Below are positions 35,401-44,321 of a stretch of 64,000 nt of DNA, piece by piece. The DNA comes from an uncultured Ruminococcus sp. Its GTDB lineage: Bacteria; Bacillota; Clostridia; Oscillospirales; Acutalibacteraceae. The notes below the pieces were generated by a model that was not told the DNA's origin, made no database searches, and worked only from the letters and a program-made list of their open reading frames with translations. The stretch is from contig UQCF01000006.1 in the NCBI GenBank assembly GCA_900539465.1, positions 62,001 to 126,000 on the forward strand, written 5' to 3'. The position numbers and the translations under genes were made by a program. How positions within the stretch are numbered: the stretch's first letter is position 1; every line of letters starts with the position of its first letter.

Positions 35401-37605
35401 TTATCCTATGAGCGTTTCGGTCTCCTGAACTCCGGTCTGCTCTTGCTTTTGTTTAAAGTAATATTCATATATCGCCTTTGCGACGGGTGACGCGCTTGAA
35501 CCGGACTTGCCGCCCTCAATAGCAACCGCAATGGCTATTTCGGGGTCGTCATACGGTGCAAAGGTGATGAAAAATCCGTTTGTGAGCACTTTTTTGGTGC
35601 CGTTTACGTTGTGCTCAACTTCTGAAGTACCTGTTTTAGCCGCGCAGTCAACAACCTTGCCCACACCGTTTCTCAAAGTATAAGAATGTGTAACAACTCT
35701 TCTCATACCGTCTTTAACAATGTTGATGTTCTTTTCGCTAATGCCTGTTTCAACCGCAACCTTGGGCTCTTTTTTGAGAACAGTCTGTGACAAATCAAAG
35801 CTCTTTATCTCTTTGACCATGTGAACCTCATACCTTGTGCCGCCGTTTGCAATGGTGGCGCAATAGTTTGCAAGCTGAAGCGGTGTGAACAGGTTGCCCG
35901 CCTGACCGATTGCAGACTGCAAGGTGAAGCCGGGCCTCCATACCTGACCGAGAGAGGTGCGGTAGCTGGGGGAGTCGAGAATACCCGTTCTTTCGCTGAG
36001 CTCAATGCCGGTCGGCTGACCCAAGCCCAAAAGCTCACGGTAGGTGTTAAGCTTTTCTACGCCGAGGTCACGGCTGACCTTATAAAAGAAGATGTTGCAT
36101 GAATCCTGAAGCGCGGTTTTAACATTGATGTTGCTTGAGGCATGATGAGCAATGCAACTGAAGGTCATGTCAAGGTATCTGAATTTATAGTGGCAGTCGT
36201 GCACGGTGTTTTCGTCAATAACGCCCTCCTCCAAAGCGGCAAGAGCCGTTGAGGGCTTTGATGTTGAACCGGGCGCATAAACGCTTTGAAGCGCTCTGTT
36301 CCAAAGCGGCGATCTCTTGTCTTTTAAAAGAGACGAGTAATCGTCCGAATAAGTTGTGATGTCGTATGACGGATATGTGGCGCAAGCCAAAAGCTCGCCC
36401 GTTTTGCAGTTGACAACCGCGACCGCGCCGCCGTGAGGAACGGGGGACTCAATGCTGTCGCACTTTTCTTTGAGTGCGTCCTGCGCTATCTTTTGCATAT
36501 CCGCATCAAGAGTCAAAACAATGCTGTCGCCGTTTTTAACTTCTTTTGTATATTCTACCTTGGTTGTGCCGTCCGAATTGACGGTGACGGATTTTACTCC
36601 GTTCTCGCCTTTTAAATAATCCTCCATAGCGAGCTCAATGCCGCTTTTACCCACTACGTCGTTCATGCCGTAGCCCTTTTCTTTGAGCTTTTTATACTCC
36701 TGTGCGTCAATCGAGCCGACCATGCCTATCATATGCGGTGCAAGCGTGCCGTCATAATATTCGCGGTAGGTGGTGATTTCTATTTCAACTCCGCGATAAA
36801 AAGAGCTTTTTTCTTTGATATAAGAAGCGGTCACATCATCAACATCTTCTGCAAACTGATAGGTGTTTGCGGTGTTAAATGCGTTGAGCCTCATCTGGTA
36901 GCAAACAGAAGCAATCGCGCGCGCGTCTTTTTTGGAGTAGTTCTCTAATTTATATCGCTCAATCAAAGCCTTCATGCAGTCATCGGCAGAGGCGTATCTG
37001 TTGAGGTTCAGCATATCTTTGCCGAGCATAACTTCAATATCGTGCTCACTGTCTTCGGTGTAGGCATAGTTGCCGTCGCCGTCAATATAAATCGGCAGCT
37101 CGTCCGTCCATTCGTCACCGTTTTGCTCAAAAAGATTTATGAGTGAGAGAATGATTTTGTTTCTATCCTCCTGCTCCGAAAACGACGGGAATTTTGTCGC
37201 GTCAAAAACAACCGCACTGCCCTGCCTGTTGCCGACAAGCACCTTGCCGTTGCGGTCAAGAATTTCGCCCCTTGTCGCTTTGACCGTGCTTTGAGAAACA
37301 GACGCCGAGCCCTCTGCCGCATACTTGCTGCCGTTGACAACCTGCATATTATAAAGCAAAACGCCGAAAGAAATAAAAATAACAACTATAAGCGCGGCCG
37401 TGACATATTGGCGGCCGACTTTTTCTTTTTGTTTGTTTTCTTTTATTCTCGTCACGCGTATTTTGTTTTTGCCTGCGTCGAAGTATTCGCTTTCGCCGTC
37501 GCCGTCATCGGTCTTGATTTTAAACATTGTACCCGTGAAAAGTAAAAAGCCGCAAAGAAAAGAGGACAGAATTATGCTGTGTCTTCTTTTATTTTTATCT
37601 TTCAT
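35401..37605 (-). CDS. mrdA: Penicillin-binding protein 2 (class B transpeptidase, elongasome)
   Basis: It cross-links peptidoglycan during side-wall growth with RodA and MreBCD. The 734-residue protein has a dimerisation domain (RGEILDRNGKVLVG near 112-125) and the transpeptidase domain with S447-x-x-K450 in GSTSK, S502-C-N504 and K-T-G in CAAKTGTSEV. It is odd in having two hydrophobic segments, about 9-29 and 67-89, with an acidic linker between. Class B enzymes normally have one. A start at the internal ATG (residue 27) would remove the first segment, but GGTGAG lies before the first ATG, so both are possible. It sits directly after mreD, the usual elongasome order. No rodA is adjacent. 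Confidence 0.9.
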   Translation of the reverse strand: MKDKNKRRHSIILSSFLCGFLLFTGTMFKIKTDDGDGESEYFDAGKNKIRVTRIKENKQKEKVGRQYVTAALIVVIFISFGVLLYNMQVVNGSKYAAEGSASVSQSTVKATRGEILDRNGKVLVGNRQGSAVVFDATKFPSFSEQEDRNKIILSLINLFEQNGDEWTDELPIYIDGDGNYAYTEDSEHDIEVMLGKDMLNLNRYASADDCMKALIERYKLENYSKKDARAIASVCYQMRLNAFNTANTYQFAEDVDDVTASYIKEKSSFYRGVEIEITTYREYYDGTLAPHMIGMVGSIDAQEYKKLKEKGYGMNDVVGKSGIELAMEDYLKGENGVKSVTVNSDGTTKVEYTKEVKNGDSIVLTLDADMQKIAQDALKEKCDSIESPVPHGGAVAVVNCKTGELLACATYPSYDITTYSDDYSSLLKDKRSPLWNRALQSVYAPGSTSKPSTALAALEEGVIDENTVHDCHYKFRYLDMTFSCIAHHASSNINVKTALQDSCNIFFYKVSRDLGVEKLNTYRELLGLGQPTGIELSERTGILDSPSYRTSLGQVWRPGFTLQSAIGQAGNLFTPLQLANYCATIANGGTRYEVHMVKEIKSFDLSQTVLKKEPKVAVETGISEKNINIVKDGMRRVVTHSYTLRNGVGKVVDCAAKTGTSEVEHNVNGTKKVLTNGFFITFAPYDDPEIAIAVAIEGGKSGSSASPVAKAIYEYYFKQKQEQTGVQETETLIG

Positions 37606-37635
37606 TTTCTCACCGGCTTTCTAAAAAAATAAAAT

Positions 37636-38166
37636 TTATTCTACTCTGTATTTTTTGGATACAGCTCTGACAATCACATAAAAAAGCGGAATAAAAAACG
37701 CCGTATAAAGCCCCGAAGCCATATACATATTAAAATAAACATACTGCGAATTTTCTTGTGCGGGGGAATAGTAAAACAGCAGATAATATAAAGAGTTATA
37801 GACGAATAAGAACACAACATTCATTAAAAAGCATGAGTTCAGGTTGTTTCTTATAAGCCTTGTTACCAAAAGACCCGAAAAATATCCTGCCGCCGCGAGC
37901 ATAATCGTATGGTAGCAAACCGTCTGGGTTGAGAATGCGTCAAGCAGCGCACCCGCAGCCGCACCGAATACCATGCCGCTCGTCTCGCGCTCAAACATAC
38001 CTATGCAAATTACCAGCGGAGCCAAAAGCATTGCCGTCACGCCCCACGGCCGCGGAAAAAGATGCTCGGTATTCTGCAAAAAAAACACAAGCAAAATTAC
38101 CGCCGTAAGAACTGTACGGCGGGTGCGGTTTATCTTATTCTCTTTGTAAAAGCTTGAGTTTTCCAT
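37636..38166 (-). CDS. mreD: Rod-shape determining membrane protein MreD
   Basis: A small polytopic membrane protein of the elongasome that works with MreC. The 176 residues form about five or six membrane segments, with the family block LFPRPWGVTAMLLAPLVICIG near residues 35-55 and a GAAAGALLDAF stretch. The sequence is poorly conserved in general, so the assignment rests on the hydrophobic pattern and the position between mreC and the PBP2 gene. The start is 15 bases from the mreC stop. Confidence 0.88.
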   Translation of the reverse strand: MENSSFYKENKINRTRRTVLTAVILLVFFLQNTEHLFPRPWGVTAMLLAPLVICIGMFERETSGMVFGAAAGALLDAFSTQTVCYHTIMLAAAGYFSGLLVTRLIRNNLNSCFLMNVVFLFVYNSLYYLLFYYSPAQENSQYVYFNMYMASGLYTAFFIPLFYVIVRAVSKKYRVE

Positions 38167-38181
38167 AATAAAGACCTTGAA

Positions 38182-39027
38182 TTACTGACTTATTCCCTGT
38201 GAGTCAAAGTCGGTTATGATAAATACGTCCGTAAGAACCGAAAAATCAACGGCAGACTCTATCTGCGCATAATATGATATATCGCTCTTTGATTTTGCAA
38301 TTTCGGTTACCGTGCCTACAATCAGGTCTTTGGGGAAAACTCCGCCGATACCTGTTGTGAGCACTATACCGCCTGCGGCAACATTGCTGTCTTTTGAAAG
38401 TCCGGGCATTTTGCAAATGCTTTTGTCTATGCCCTCTTCAAATCCCGTTACATAGCCGACTTCGTTGCTTCTTGTTTCATAAACTGCGGCGTTCACATCG
38501 GGGTTGGATATGGTTTTGACCGTGCAGTTTGTAAGGCTCACGTCGCTGACTATGCCGACAAGGCTTTTGCCGTAGATAACCGGGTCGTTGACCTCAACGC
38601 CCTTTGCCGAGCCTTTATCAAGCTTAAAAGAGCCGTAGACATCGGAGGTATCTCTTGAAAGAACCTCTGCACTCAAAAATTTAAAATCGGGGTGTTCTTC
38701 TTTAACGCCCAAAAATTCTTCATAAACGGTGAGAGTTCTTTTTGTGTCTTCATAATCGGCAAGCTCCTGCTGATAATCAACAAGCTGCTGTTTAAGCTCT
38801 GCGTTCTCTTCTTTAAGCGCATTTGCCGAGCGAAAATAATCGCAGTAAGAATCAATATAGTTGCCCACATAGGTCGAAACCTTTTGCAGCGGCTGTGTGA
38901 GCGCGCCGAGAGCAGACGAAAGGGGAGATGTGCCCGAATGTGTTGCCGCCGCGATTATTGCGCCGACAATCACTGCCGCAATAACAGCCAAAAAAAGTTT
39001 GAACGACTTTGTTTTATAAAACTTCAT
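38182..39027 (-). CDS. mreC: Rod-shape determining protein MreC
   Basis: A bitopic membrane protein that activates PBP2 in the elongasome. The 281 residues have a single N-terminal membrane helix (about 8-27) and a coiled coil (about 65-100, LKEENAELKQQLVDYQQELADYEDTKR). The MreC beta-domain follows, with LDKGSAKGVEVNDPVIYGKSLVGIV and VLTTGIGGVFPKDLIVGTV. Length is normal. It starts 36 bases after mreB. Confidence 0.94.
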   Translation of the reverse strand: MKFYKTKSFKLFLAVIAAVIVGAIIAAATHSGTSPLSSALGALTQPLQKVSTYVGNYIDSYCDYFRSANALKEENAELKQQLVDYQQELADYEDTKRTLTVYEEFLGVKEEHPDFKFLSAEVLSRDTSDVYGSFKLDKGSAKGVEVNDPVIYGKSLVGIVSDVSLTNCTVKTISNPDVNAAVYETRSNEVGYVTGFEEGIDKSICKMPGLSKDSNVAAGGIVLTTGIGGVFPKDLIVGTVTEIAKSKSDISYYAQIESAVDFSVLTDVFIITDFDSQGISQ

Positions 39028-39063
39028 GTGCTTCCCCTTTCATAAAAATCAAAATGTAAAAAA

Positions 39064-40050
39064 TCAAAGCTTCTTTTCAAGGCAGACCCCTATGCCGTCC
39101 GCCGCACAGTCAATGGGTGTGTCGGCAATTTCAACGGGGATTTTAAGTTCTTCCTCAATCAGCTTGCCGAGACCTCTGAGCAGTGCGCCGCCGCCCGTGA
39201 GGGTAATGCCGTTATCCATAATATCCGCGGCAAGCTCCGGCGGAGTATTCTCAAGCGTTGTGCGGATTGCGTCAACAATTTGAGATACGGTGTCCGAAAG
39301 AGCCTCTCTGACCTCCTGCGAGGTTATCTCAACATTCAGCGGCAAGCCGTCAACAAGGTTTCTGCCCTTAATATCCATAGCTCCCTCGCCGTCATATTCA
39401 TATGCCGAGCCGAGCTTTATTTTTATATCCTCCGCGGTTCTCTCACCGATAAGAAGGCTGTATTTCTTTTTAATATAGTTGATAATGGCTTCGTCCATGC
39501 TGTCGCCCGCAACTTTTATCGAGAGCGAAGTGACAATATCTTTAAGGGCTATAACCGCAACCTCTGATGTGCCGCCGCCTATATCAACAACCATGCTGCC
39601 CGTAGCACCCGTTATCGGCAGACCTGCGCCGATTGCCGAAGCGAGCGGAGACTCTATGATGCTTATGTATTTTGCACCTGCGGATTTAACCGCGTCGTTG
39701 ACCGCACGTCGCTCAAACTCGGTAACGCCCGAGGGCACGCTTATCATAACCCTTGCCCTGTTAAAGGGCGAGTTGTTAATGGCGCGCTTTATAAAGCGGC
39801 GGAGCATTTCGGCAGTCGCGTCAAAATCCGCAACAACGCCGTTCTGTATCGGATGAAGTGCGGCAATTGAGCCGGGTGTTCTGCCTATCATCTCTTTTGC
39901 CTGTGAGCCGACGGCAACAACCCTCGGCGGATTAAAACGCTGATCGACCGCGACAACAGACGGCTCTCTGATGATTATTCCCTTGCCTTTAACAAAAACA
40001 AGAGTGTTTGCCGTGCCGAGATCAATACCTATATCCTGTGAAAAAAGCAT
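39064..40050 (-). CDS. mreB: Rod-shape determining actin homologue MreB
   Basis: MreB filaments organise side-wall synthesis at the inner face of the membrane. The 328 residues start [20 protein letters not shown], the phosphate-1 loop of actins. They continue with [29 protein letters not shown] (phosphate 2) and [10 protein letters not shown] (adenosine motif). The length is slightly short of the usual 335-350 residues. A hydrophobic MLFS at the start fits membrane contact. The gene follows a lipoprotein gene by 22 bases, and the operon promoter lies upstream of that lipoprotein. Confidence 0.96.
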   Translation of the reverse strand: MLFSQDIGIDLGTANTLVFVKGKGIIIREPSVVAVDQRFNPPRVVAVGSQAKEMIGRTPGSIAALHPIQNGVVADFDATAEMLRRFIKRAINNSPFNRARVMISVPSGVTEFERRAVNDAVKSAGAKYISIIESPLASAIGAGLPITGATGSMVVDIGGGTSEVAVIALKDIVTSLSIKVAGDSMDEAIINYIKKKYSLLIGERTAEDIKIKLGSAYEYDGEGAMDIKGRNLVDGLPLNVEITSQEVREALSDTVSQIVDAIRTTLENTPPELAADIMDNGITLTGGGALLRGLGKLIEEELKIPVEIADTPIDCAADGIGVCLEKKL

Positions 40051-40072
40051 TAAAAATTAACCCCTTCCGTAA

Positions 40073-40747
40073 TCAGCCCAACTTTTTAAGAGTAAAGTTT
40101 TCGGTAATAAATTTTTCAATATCAAAGCCGTTTGCAAGGCATTTGTCGTTGACGTTTGCGGTTATGCCCACCGCCGCATTGGCGTATGAGAAAGCAAAGA
40201 AATAATAGGTTGAGCCCGATGTATGCTTACTGCTGAAAGCCTTGACGTCCAAATCAAAAAGCTTTGTTTCATATTGCTTTATTTCGCCGACAAAATCAGG
40301 CTGATATTCTTTGAGCACGTTTTCTGTGCCCAAACGGTTGTTATAAAGCACGTCAACATCACCGTGACCGGCAGACTCGGCAGAAATTTCGCAAACTCCG
40401 CCGTCGGAATTTTTGCACTCGCCGTTATGCTGAATTCTGAATGTGTTTATGCTCTCGTCATAAGTCCAGTCATCGGGAATTTTAACTTTAAAATAGGCGT
40501 TTTCAACCTCGTTTTTGTTGTTTTGGGTAACCCTCGGGAACGTGACGGCCTGGGTGACCTTTTCACCGTCTGCATTCGTGACCTTTTCGATAAGGTTGCC
40601 GTTTTCGTCCTGCGCCGGCTCGCCGCCGCGCCTTGTCACAAGAACGTGAGTGTTCCCCTCTTCATCGGTAATGACCTTTTTGCCGCATGCCGTGAGAGTG
40701 AAAAGCAGCAAAATTGCCGCCAGCACAAAGGCAATTATCCTTTTCAT
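40073..40747 (-). CDS. Predicted lipoprotein of unknown function heading the mre operon
   Basis: The N-terminus has a basic start, a hydrophobic core and the lipobox LTAC (cysteine at about 21), so it should be lipid-anchored on the outer face of the membrane. The rest of the 224 residues is a polar linker (DEEGNTHVLVTRRGGEPAQ) and a globular part beginning YFKVKIPDDWTYDES. The latter resembles PsbP/DUF-type lipoprotein domains in pattern only. It shares a strong promoter with mreB. A link to wall growth is suggested only by position. Confidence 0.75.
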   Translation of the reverse strand: MKRIIAFVLAAILLLFTLTACGKKVITDEEGNTHVLVTRRGGEPAQDENGNLIEKVTNADGEKVTQAVTFPRVTQNNKNEVENAYFKVKIPDDWTYDESINTFRIQHNGECKNSDGGVCEISAESAGHGDVDVLYNNRLGTENVLKEYQPDFVGEIKQYETKLFDLDVKAFSSKHTSGSTYYFFAFSYANAAVGITANVNDKCLANGFDIEKFITENFTLKKLG

Positions 40748-40782
40748 ACCTACACCTACCCAGTTTTATTATCTATTTAAAA

Positions 40783-40811
40783 AGTATAACATTGCACACC
40801 TTTGTTGTCAA
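40783..40811 (-). promoter_or_regulatory. Promoter of the lipoprotein-mreBCD-PBP2 operon
   Basis: On the minus strand TTGACA (40806-40811) and TATACT (40783-40788) are spaced by exactly 17 bases. This is the only strong promoter seen upstream of the lipoprotein-mreB-mreC-mreD-PBP2-minD-like-mnmE-mnmG-rsmG run, in which all gaps are 40 bases or less. Confidence 0.82.
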
Positions 40812-40902
40812 TGAAAAAAGCTTTAAGAAAATGTTAAGAAATCTATTGATTTTTGGTTATTAAGATGTTACTTTATCTGCATATGTTATTTGGAGGTTGA
40901 TT

Positions 40903-42075
40903 ATGACTTTGCTCTTGCTTTGCGTTATATATATTGCGTTTATCGGTCTGGGTCTGCCGGATTCTCTCTTCGGCACGGCGTGGCCTGCGATTTACGGTGA
41001 ATTTGCTTTGCCGCTCTCTGCCGCAAACTGCGTTACTCTTATAGTTTCGGGCGGAACGGTTATTTCAAGTGCAATGAGTGCAAGAGTTATCAACAAATTC
41101 GGCACTTATACCGTTACGGCAGTCAGCACCGCGCTGACTGCGGCGGCTCTTTTCGGCTTTTCGGTTTCAAAAAATCTTATTTGGCTGTGTCTTTTTTCAA
41201 TACCGCTCGGCATAGGCGCAGGTGCGGTAGATTCGGCGCTCAACAACTACGTTGCGCTTCATTTTTCTGCCTCGCATATGAATTTTTTACACTGCTTTTA
41301 CGGTGTGGGAGTCTCCGTCAGCCCCTATATAATGTCTTTTGCGCTCTCGGGCGGCAACTGGCGCGGCGGCTACCGCACCGCGTTTATCATTCAATGCGTT
41401 ATTACCGCCGTCATAGCTTTTTCGCGTCCGCTTTGGAAGAAAAGTGATAAAAATTCCTCCGAAGAAGAAAAAAGCGTAACTTTAAGTTTTGCACAGATGA
41501 TTAAAACACCTTGTGTAAAAGCAGACCTCCTTCTTTTTGCCTCGTCATGTGCGATTGAGTGCACCTGCGGTGCATGGAGCAGCACATTTTTGGTGGAATC
41601 AAAGGGCTTTTCTGCAGATGTTGCGGCAAAAACCGTTGCTATGTATTTTGTGGGTCTTACTCTCGGCAGATTTTTGTCCGGTGTTCTTTCGTCAAAAATA
41701 TCTTCGTGGAATTTGATAAAATCGGGGCTTATAATTGTATTTTCGGCTATAATTGTTTTACTTTTGCCGCTAAAAAGCACTTTTGCCGCCTTGGGTCTGT
41801 TTTTGCTCGGGCTCGGCATAGGTCCCGTCTATCCCAACATTATGCACCTGACTCCCAAAAACTTCGGCAAAGATGTTTCTCAGTCCATAATCGGGCTTCA
41901 AATGGCTGTTGCCTACACGGGCATAACCGCAGTGCCGCCGATATTCGGCTTTTTGGCTCAAAAACTCGGTATGAAGCTTTTTGCCCCGTTTATGCTTGTT
42001 CTTTTTGTCATTTTAGCAATTTCAACCCTATTTTTAATTTGCGGATTAAAAAAGCAAAATAGGTATGAAACATAA
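40903..42075 (+). CDS. MFS transporter, about 12 membrane segments
   Basis: The 390-residue protein is hydrophobic throughout. It starts with the IAFIGLGLPDSLFGTAWPAI block typical of the FucP/YfkF-like branch of the major facilitator family and has SARVINKFGTYTVTAV in the helix 2-3 loop. A second-half loop reads SGVLSSKISSWNLIKSG. Members include fucose, tetracycline-like and unknown carriers; the substrate cannot be told. The ATG at 40903 lies six bases after GGAGG; the in-frame TTG at 40897 touches it and is rejected. It is divergent from the mre operon and separated from the glycan export genes by their own promoter. Confidence 0.84.
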   Translation: MTLLLLCVIYIAFIGLGLPDSLFGTAWPAIYGEFALPLSAANCVTLIVSGGTVISSAMSARVINKFGTYTVTAVSTALTAAALFGFSVSKNLIWLCLFSIPLGIGAGAVDSALNNYVALHFSASHMNFLHCFYGVGVSVSPYIMSFALSGGNWRGGYRTAFIIQCVITAVIAFSRPLWKKSDKNSSEEEKSVTLSFAQMIKTPCVKADLLLFASSCAIECTCGAWSSTFLVESKGFSADVAAKTVAMYFVGLTLGRFLSGVLSSKISSWNLIKSGLIIVFSAIIVLLLPLKSTFAALGLFLLGLGIGPVYPNIMHLTPKNFGKDVSQSIIGLQMAVAYTGITAVPPIFGFLAQKLGMKLFAPFMLVLFVILAISTLFLICGLKKQNRYET

Positions 42076-42116
42076 TTTTTTCACCCAAACATAACATTTC
42101 ATATTCTTTTATTCTA

Positions 42117-42144
42117 TTGACTGCCACCTTTTTTATGATATAAT
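42117..42144 (+). promoter_or_regulatory. Promoter of the glycan export operon
   Basis: TTGACT (42117-42122) and TATAAT (42139-42144) are 16 bases apart, with an extended -10 TGA just before the -10 hexamer. The start codon at 42182 lies about 38 bases downstream. Confidence 0.75.
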
Positions 42145-42181
42145 TGTATCGTGTGTTATTATATACTTTGAAGGATATATA

Positions 42182-43036
42182 ATGAAAAGAGGTATTGGAA
42201 TGCAAAAAACCGTTATTGAACCCAACGGACACAATTTTCAGTATTGGAAGGACCTTTGGCGATATAAAGAGCTTGCCTTAAACTTTGCAAAGCGAGATGT
42301 AACCGTCAGATATAAGCAGACCATTATGGGTATGGGCTGGGCAGTTATCAGCCCCATTATAAATATGCTTATCATGACCTTCATTTTCGGCAATGTCGCA
42401 GGTCTTTCAAGTGAGGGTGATACACCTTATTACATAATGGTTTATGCAGGTCTTATTCCCTGGGCGCTTCTTTCAAAAAGTCTTCAAAGCGGCGCAAGCA
42501 CTTTTATTACAAACGCAAACATAATGAAAAAGGTCTATTTTCCGAGAATTCTCTCTCCTTTAGGCTCGGTGCTTGCCTTTTTGATTGATACGGCAATTTC
42601 TTTCGGCGTTTTGCTTATTTTGATGGTTGTGTTTTATTTTACCGAGGGCTTCACTCCGTCGCTGAGAATTTTCCTTTGCCCGCTGGTTCTTATCTGGACC
42701 ATGATTTTGGGTCTTGCGGCAGGACTTTTCCTCTCGGCATTCAATGTTAAATGGAGGGATCTCAACCAGGCTCTTCCGTTTCTTATTTCGATCGGTCAAT
42801 ATCTTTCTCCCGTCGCATACTCCGTCAAGGCAAACTTCGGCGATAAATGGTGGCTCCCGATATACTGCCTCAACCCTGCGGTCGGTATTCTCGAAACCTT
42901 TAAATGGTGCATTATAAAATCTATGGAATTTAATGTGTTTGCTTTTGTTGCTTCAATTGTGTGGACTGTCGTTTTGATACCTCTCGGCGTCCACTTCTTC
43001 AGAAAAACGGAAAGAACATTTGTTGACATCGTTTAA
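42182..43036 (+). CDS. ABC transporter permease for surface polysaccharide export (Wzm/TagG type)
   Basis: It forms the membrane channel that exports a lipid-linked glycan together with the ATPase encoded next. The 284 residues begin with the family block WRYKELALNFAKRDVTVRYKQTIMGMGWAVISPI. Six membrane segments follow, and AYSVKANFGDKWWLPIYCLNPAVGILETFKW is the characteristic C-terminal loop. Two starts have ribosome binding sites: ATG 42182 (AAGGAT upstream) and ATG 42200 (AGAGGT upstream). The first is used here, but the second is almost as likely. It is 11 bases from the ATPase gene. Confidence 0.92.
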   Translation: MKRGIGMQKTVIEPNGHNFQYWKDLWRYKELALNFAKRDVTVRYKQTIMGMGWAVISPIINMLIMTFIFGNVAGLSSEGDTPYYIMVYAGLIPWALLSKSLQSGASTFITNANIMKKVYFPRILSPLGSVLAFLIDTAISFGVLLILMVVFYFTEGFTPSLRIFLCPLVLIWTMILGLAAGLFLSAFNVKWRDLNQALPFLISIGQYLSPVAYSVKANFGDKWWLPIYCLNPAVGILETFKWCIIKSMEFNVFAFVASIVWTVVLIPLGVHFFRKTERTFVDIV

Positions 43037-43047
43037 GGGGTGAGATT

Positions 43048-44319
43048 ATGGACGAAAATACTGTAATGATAGATTTGAAGAACGTAAAAAAGAAATACGT
43101 CATTCGTCATAAAATTCAAAAACCCGATTCTTTTAAGGGTCGTCTTAAATTAGTTGCAAGAAAAGTTTTGCACCCGTCAAAAAGAGCGGATACAGAGGAC
43201 TTCTGGGCTTTGGACGGCGTATCTTTTCAGGTAAAAAAAGGTGAAAAGGTCGGCATTATCGGCAGAAACGGCGCGGGTAAATCTACCCTTTTAAAAGTTC
43301 TTTCAAGAATTACCGAACCCACCGACGGCAGAATTGAAATGCTCGGCAAGGTGTCTGCAATGCTTGAGGTCGGCACAGGCTTTAATATGGAGCTCACCGG
43401 CAGAGAAAACGTATATCTCAACGGTGCTATTCTCGGAATGAGCAAAGCCGAAATTGACGAAAAATTTGAAGAAATAGTCAAATTTTCCGAAGTCGGCAGA
43501 TTTATCGACACCCCTGTTAAAAGATATTCAAGCGGTATGTTCGTCCGCTTGGCTTTTGCCGTTGCCTCTCACCTTGAGCCGGATATTTTGATTGTTGATG
43601 AGGTTCTCGCAGTCGGTGACACCAGATTTCAGCAAAAGTGTCTTAACAGAATGTCCGATATTGCAAAAGGCGGCAGAACAATTCTTTACGTCAGCCATCA
43701 GATGCAGACTATCCGCCAGCTTTGCGACCGCGTTATTGTTTTGAAAGAGGGCAAGGTTATTTATGACGGTGACGTTGAAAAGGGTATAGAAGTTTATTCC
43801 GACAGCGTTGAAACAAATAAAACAGTAATTGATGTTTCAGACCACAAGCCGCGCGGCACACAAATGGCTGTAATTCAAGGTGCGACGGTGCCGAATAAAG
43901 AAATCTGCTCATGGGTTTATAACGAGCCTATTGATTTTAAAGTTAAAATCAAGGCGAATGAGGACTGTGAAAATCTCCGCCTTGAGTTTATGATAAGAAA
44001 CCTCAGCCTTATAAGAGCGCTCGGCAAAGCAGAGAGCGTAAGGCTCGGCAAATTTGAAAAGGGCAAAGAATATATATTTGATTTTCATATGGATAATAAA
44101 AATATTCTTGCCCCCGGCAAATATATTGCCGGTTTTGAGCTTTGGAAAACAGAAAACGAAATGTGCGTTATTTATGACGTTGTGCCCGAAATGTTTTCTT
44201 TTGAAATTTTGGGTGAGGACCCGGATGATGACAGTGTTCCGCCCGTCGCGTGGGACAGTCTCGTATACGGCGGCATGATGTTGCCCGAAATTCAGGTCAC
44301 AAAACGAGTTGAGGAATAA
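43048..44319 (+). CDS. ABC transporter ATPase for polysaccharide export with C-terminal substrate-binding domain (Wzt type)
   Basis: It energises export of a lipid-linked polysaccharide. The nucleotide-binding domain (about 1-250) has Walker A GRNGAGKST at 72-80, the signature YSSGM, Walker B ILIVDEVLAVGD and the H-loop VSHQM. Beyond about residue 265 there is a beta-sandwich domain resembling the Wzt C-terminal domain, which in O-antigen exporters recognises a chain-terminating sugar. The presence of this domain points to export of a finished chain. The total of 423 residues fits. It is followed at once by a glycosyltransferase gene. Confidence 0.93.
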   Translation: MDENTVMIDLKNVKKKYVIRHKIQKPDSFKGRLKLVARKVLHPSKRADTEDFWALDGVSFQVKKGEKVGIIGRNGAGKSTLLKVLSRITEPTDGRIEMLGKVSAMLEVGTGFNMELTGRENVYLNGAILGMSKAEIDEKFEEIVKFSEVGRFIDTPVKRYSSGMFVRLAFAVASHLEPDILIVDEVLAVGDTRFQQKCLNRMSDIAKGGRTILYVSHQMQTIRQLCDRVIVLKEGKVIYDGDVEKGIEVYSDSVETNKTVIDVSDHKPRGTQMAVIQGATVPNKEICSWVYNEPIDFKVKIKANEDCENLRLEFMIRNLSLIRALGKAESVRLGKFEKGKEYIFDFHMDNKNILAPGKYIAGFELWKTENEMCVIYDVVPEMFSFEILGEDPDDDSVPPVAWDSLVYGGMMLPEIQVTKRVEE

Positions 44320-44321
44320 AA

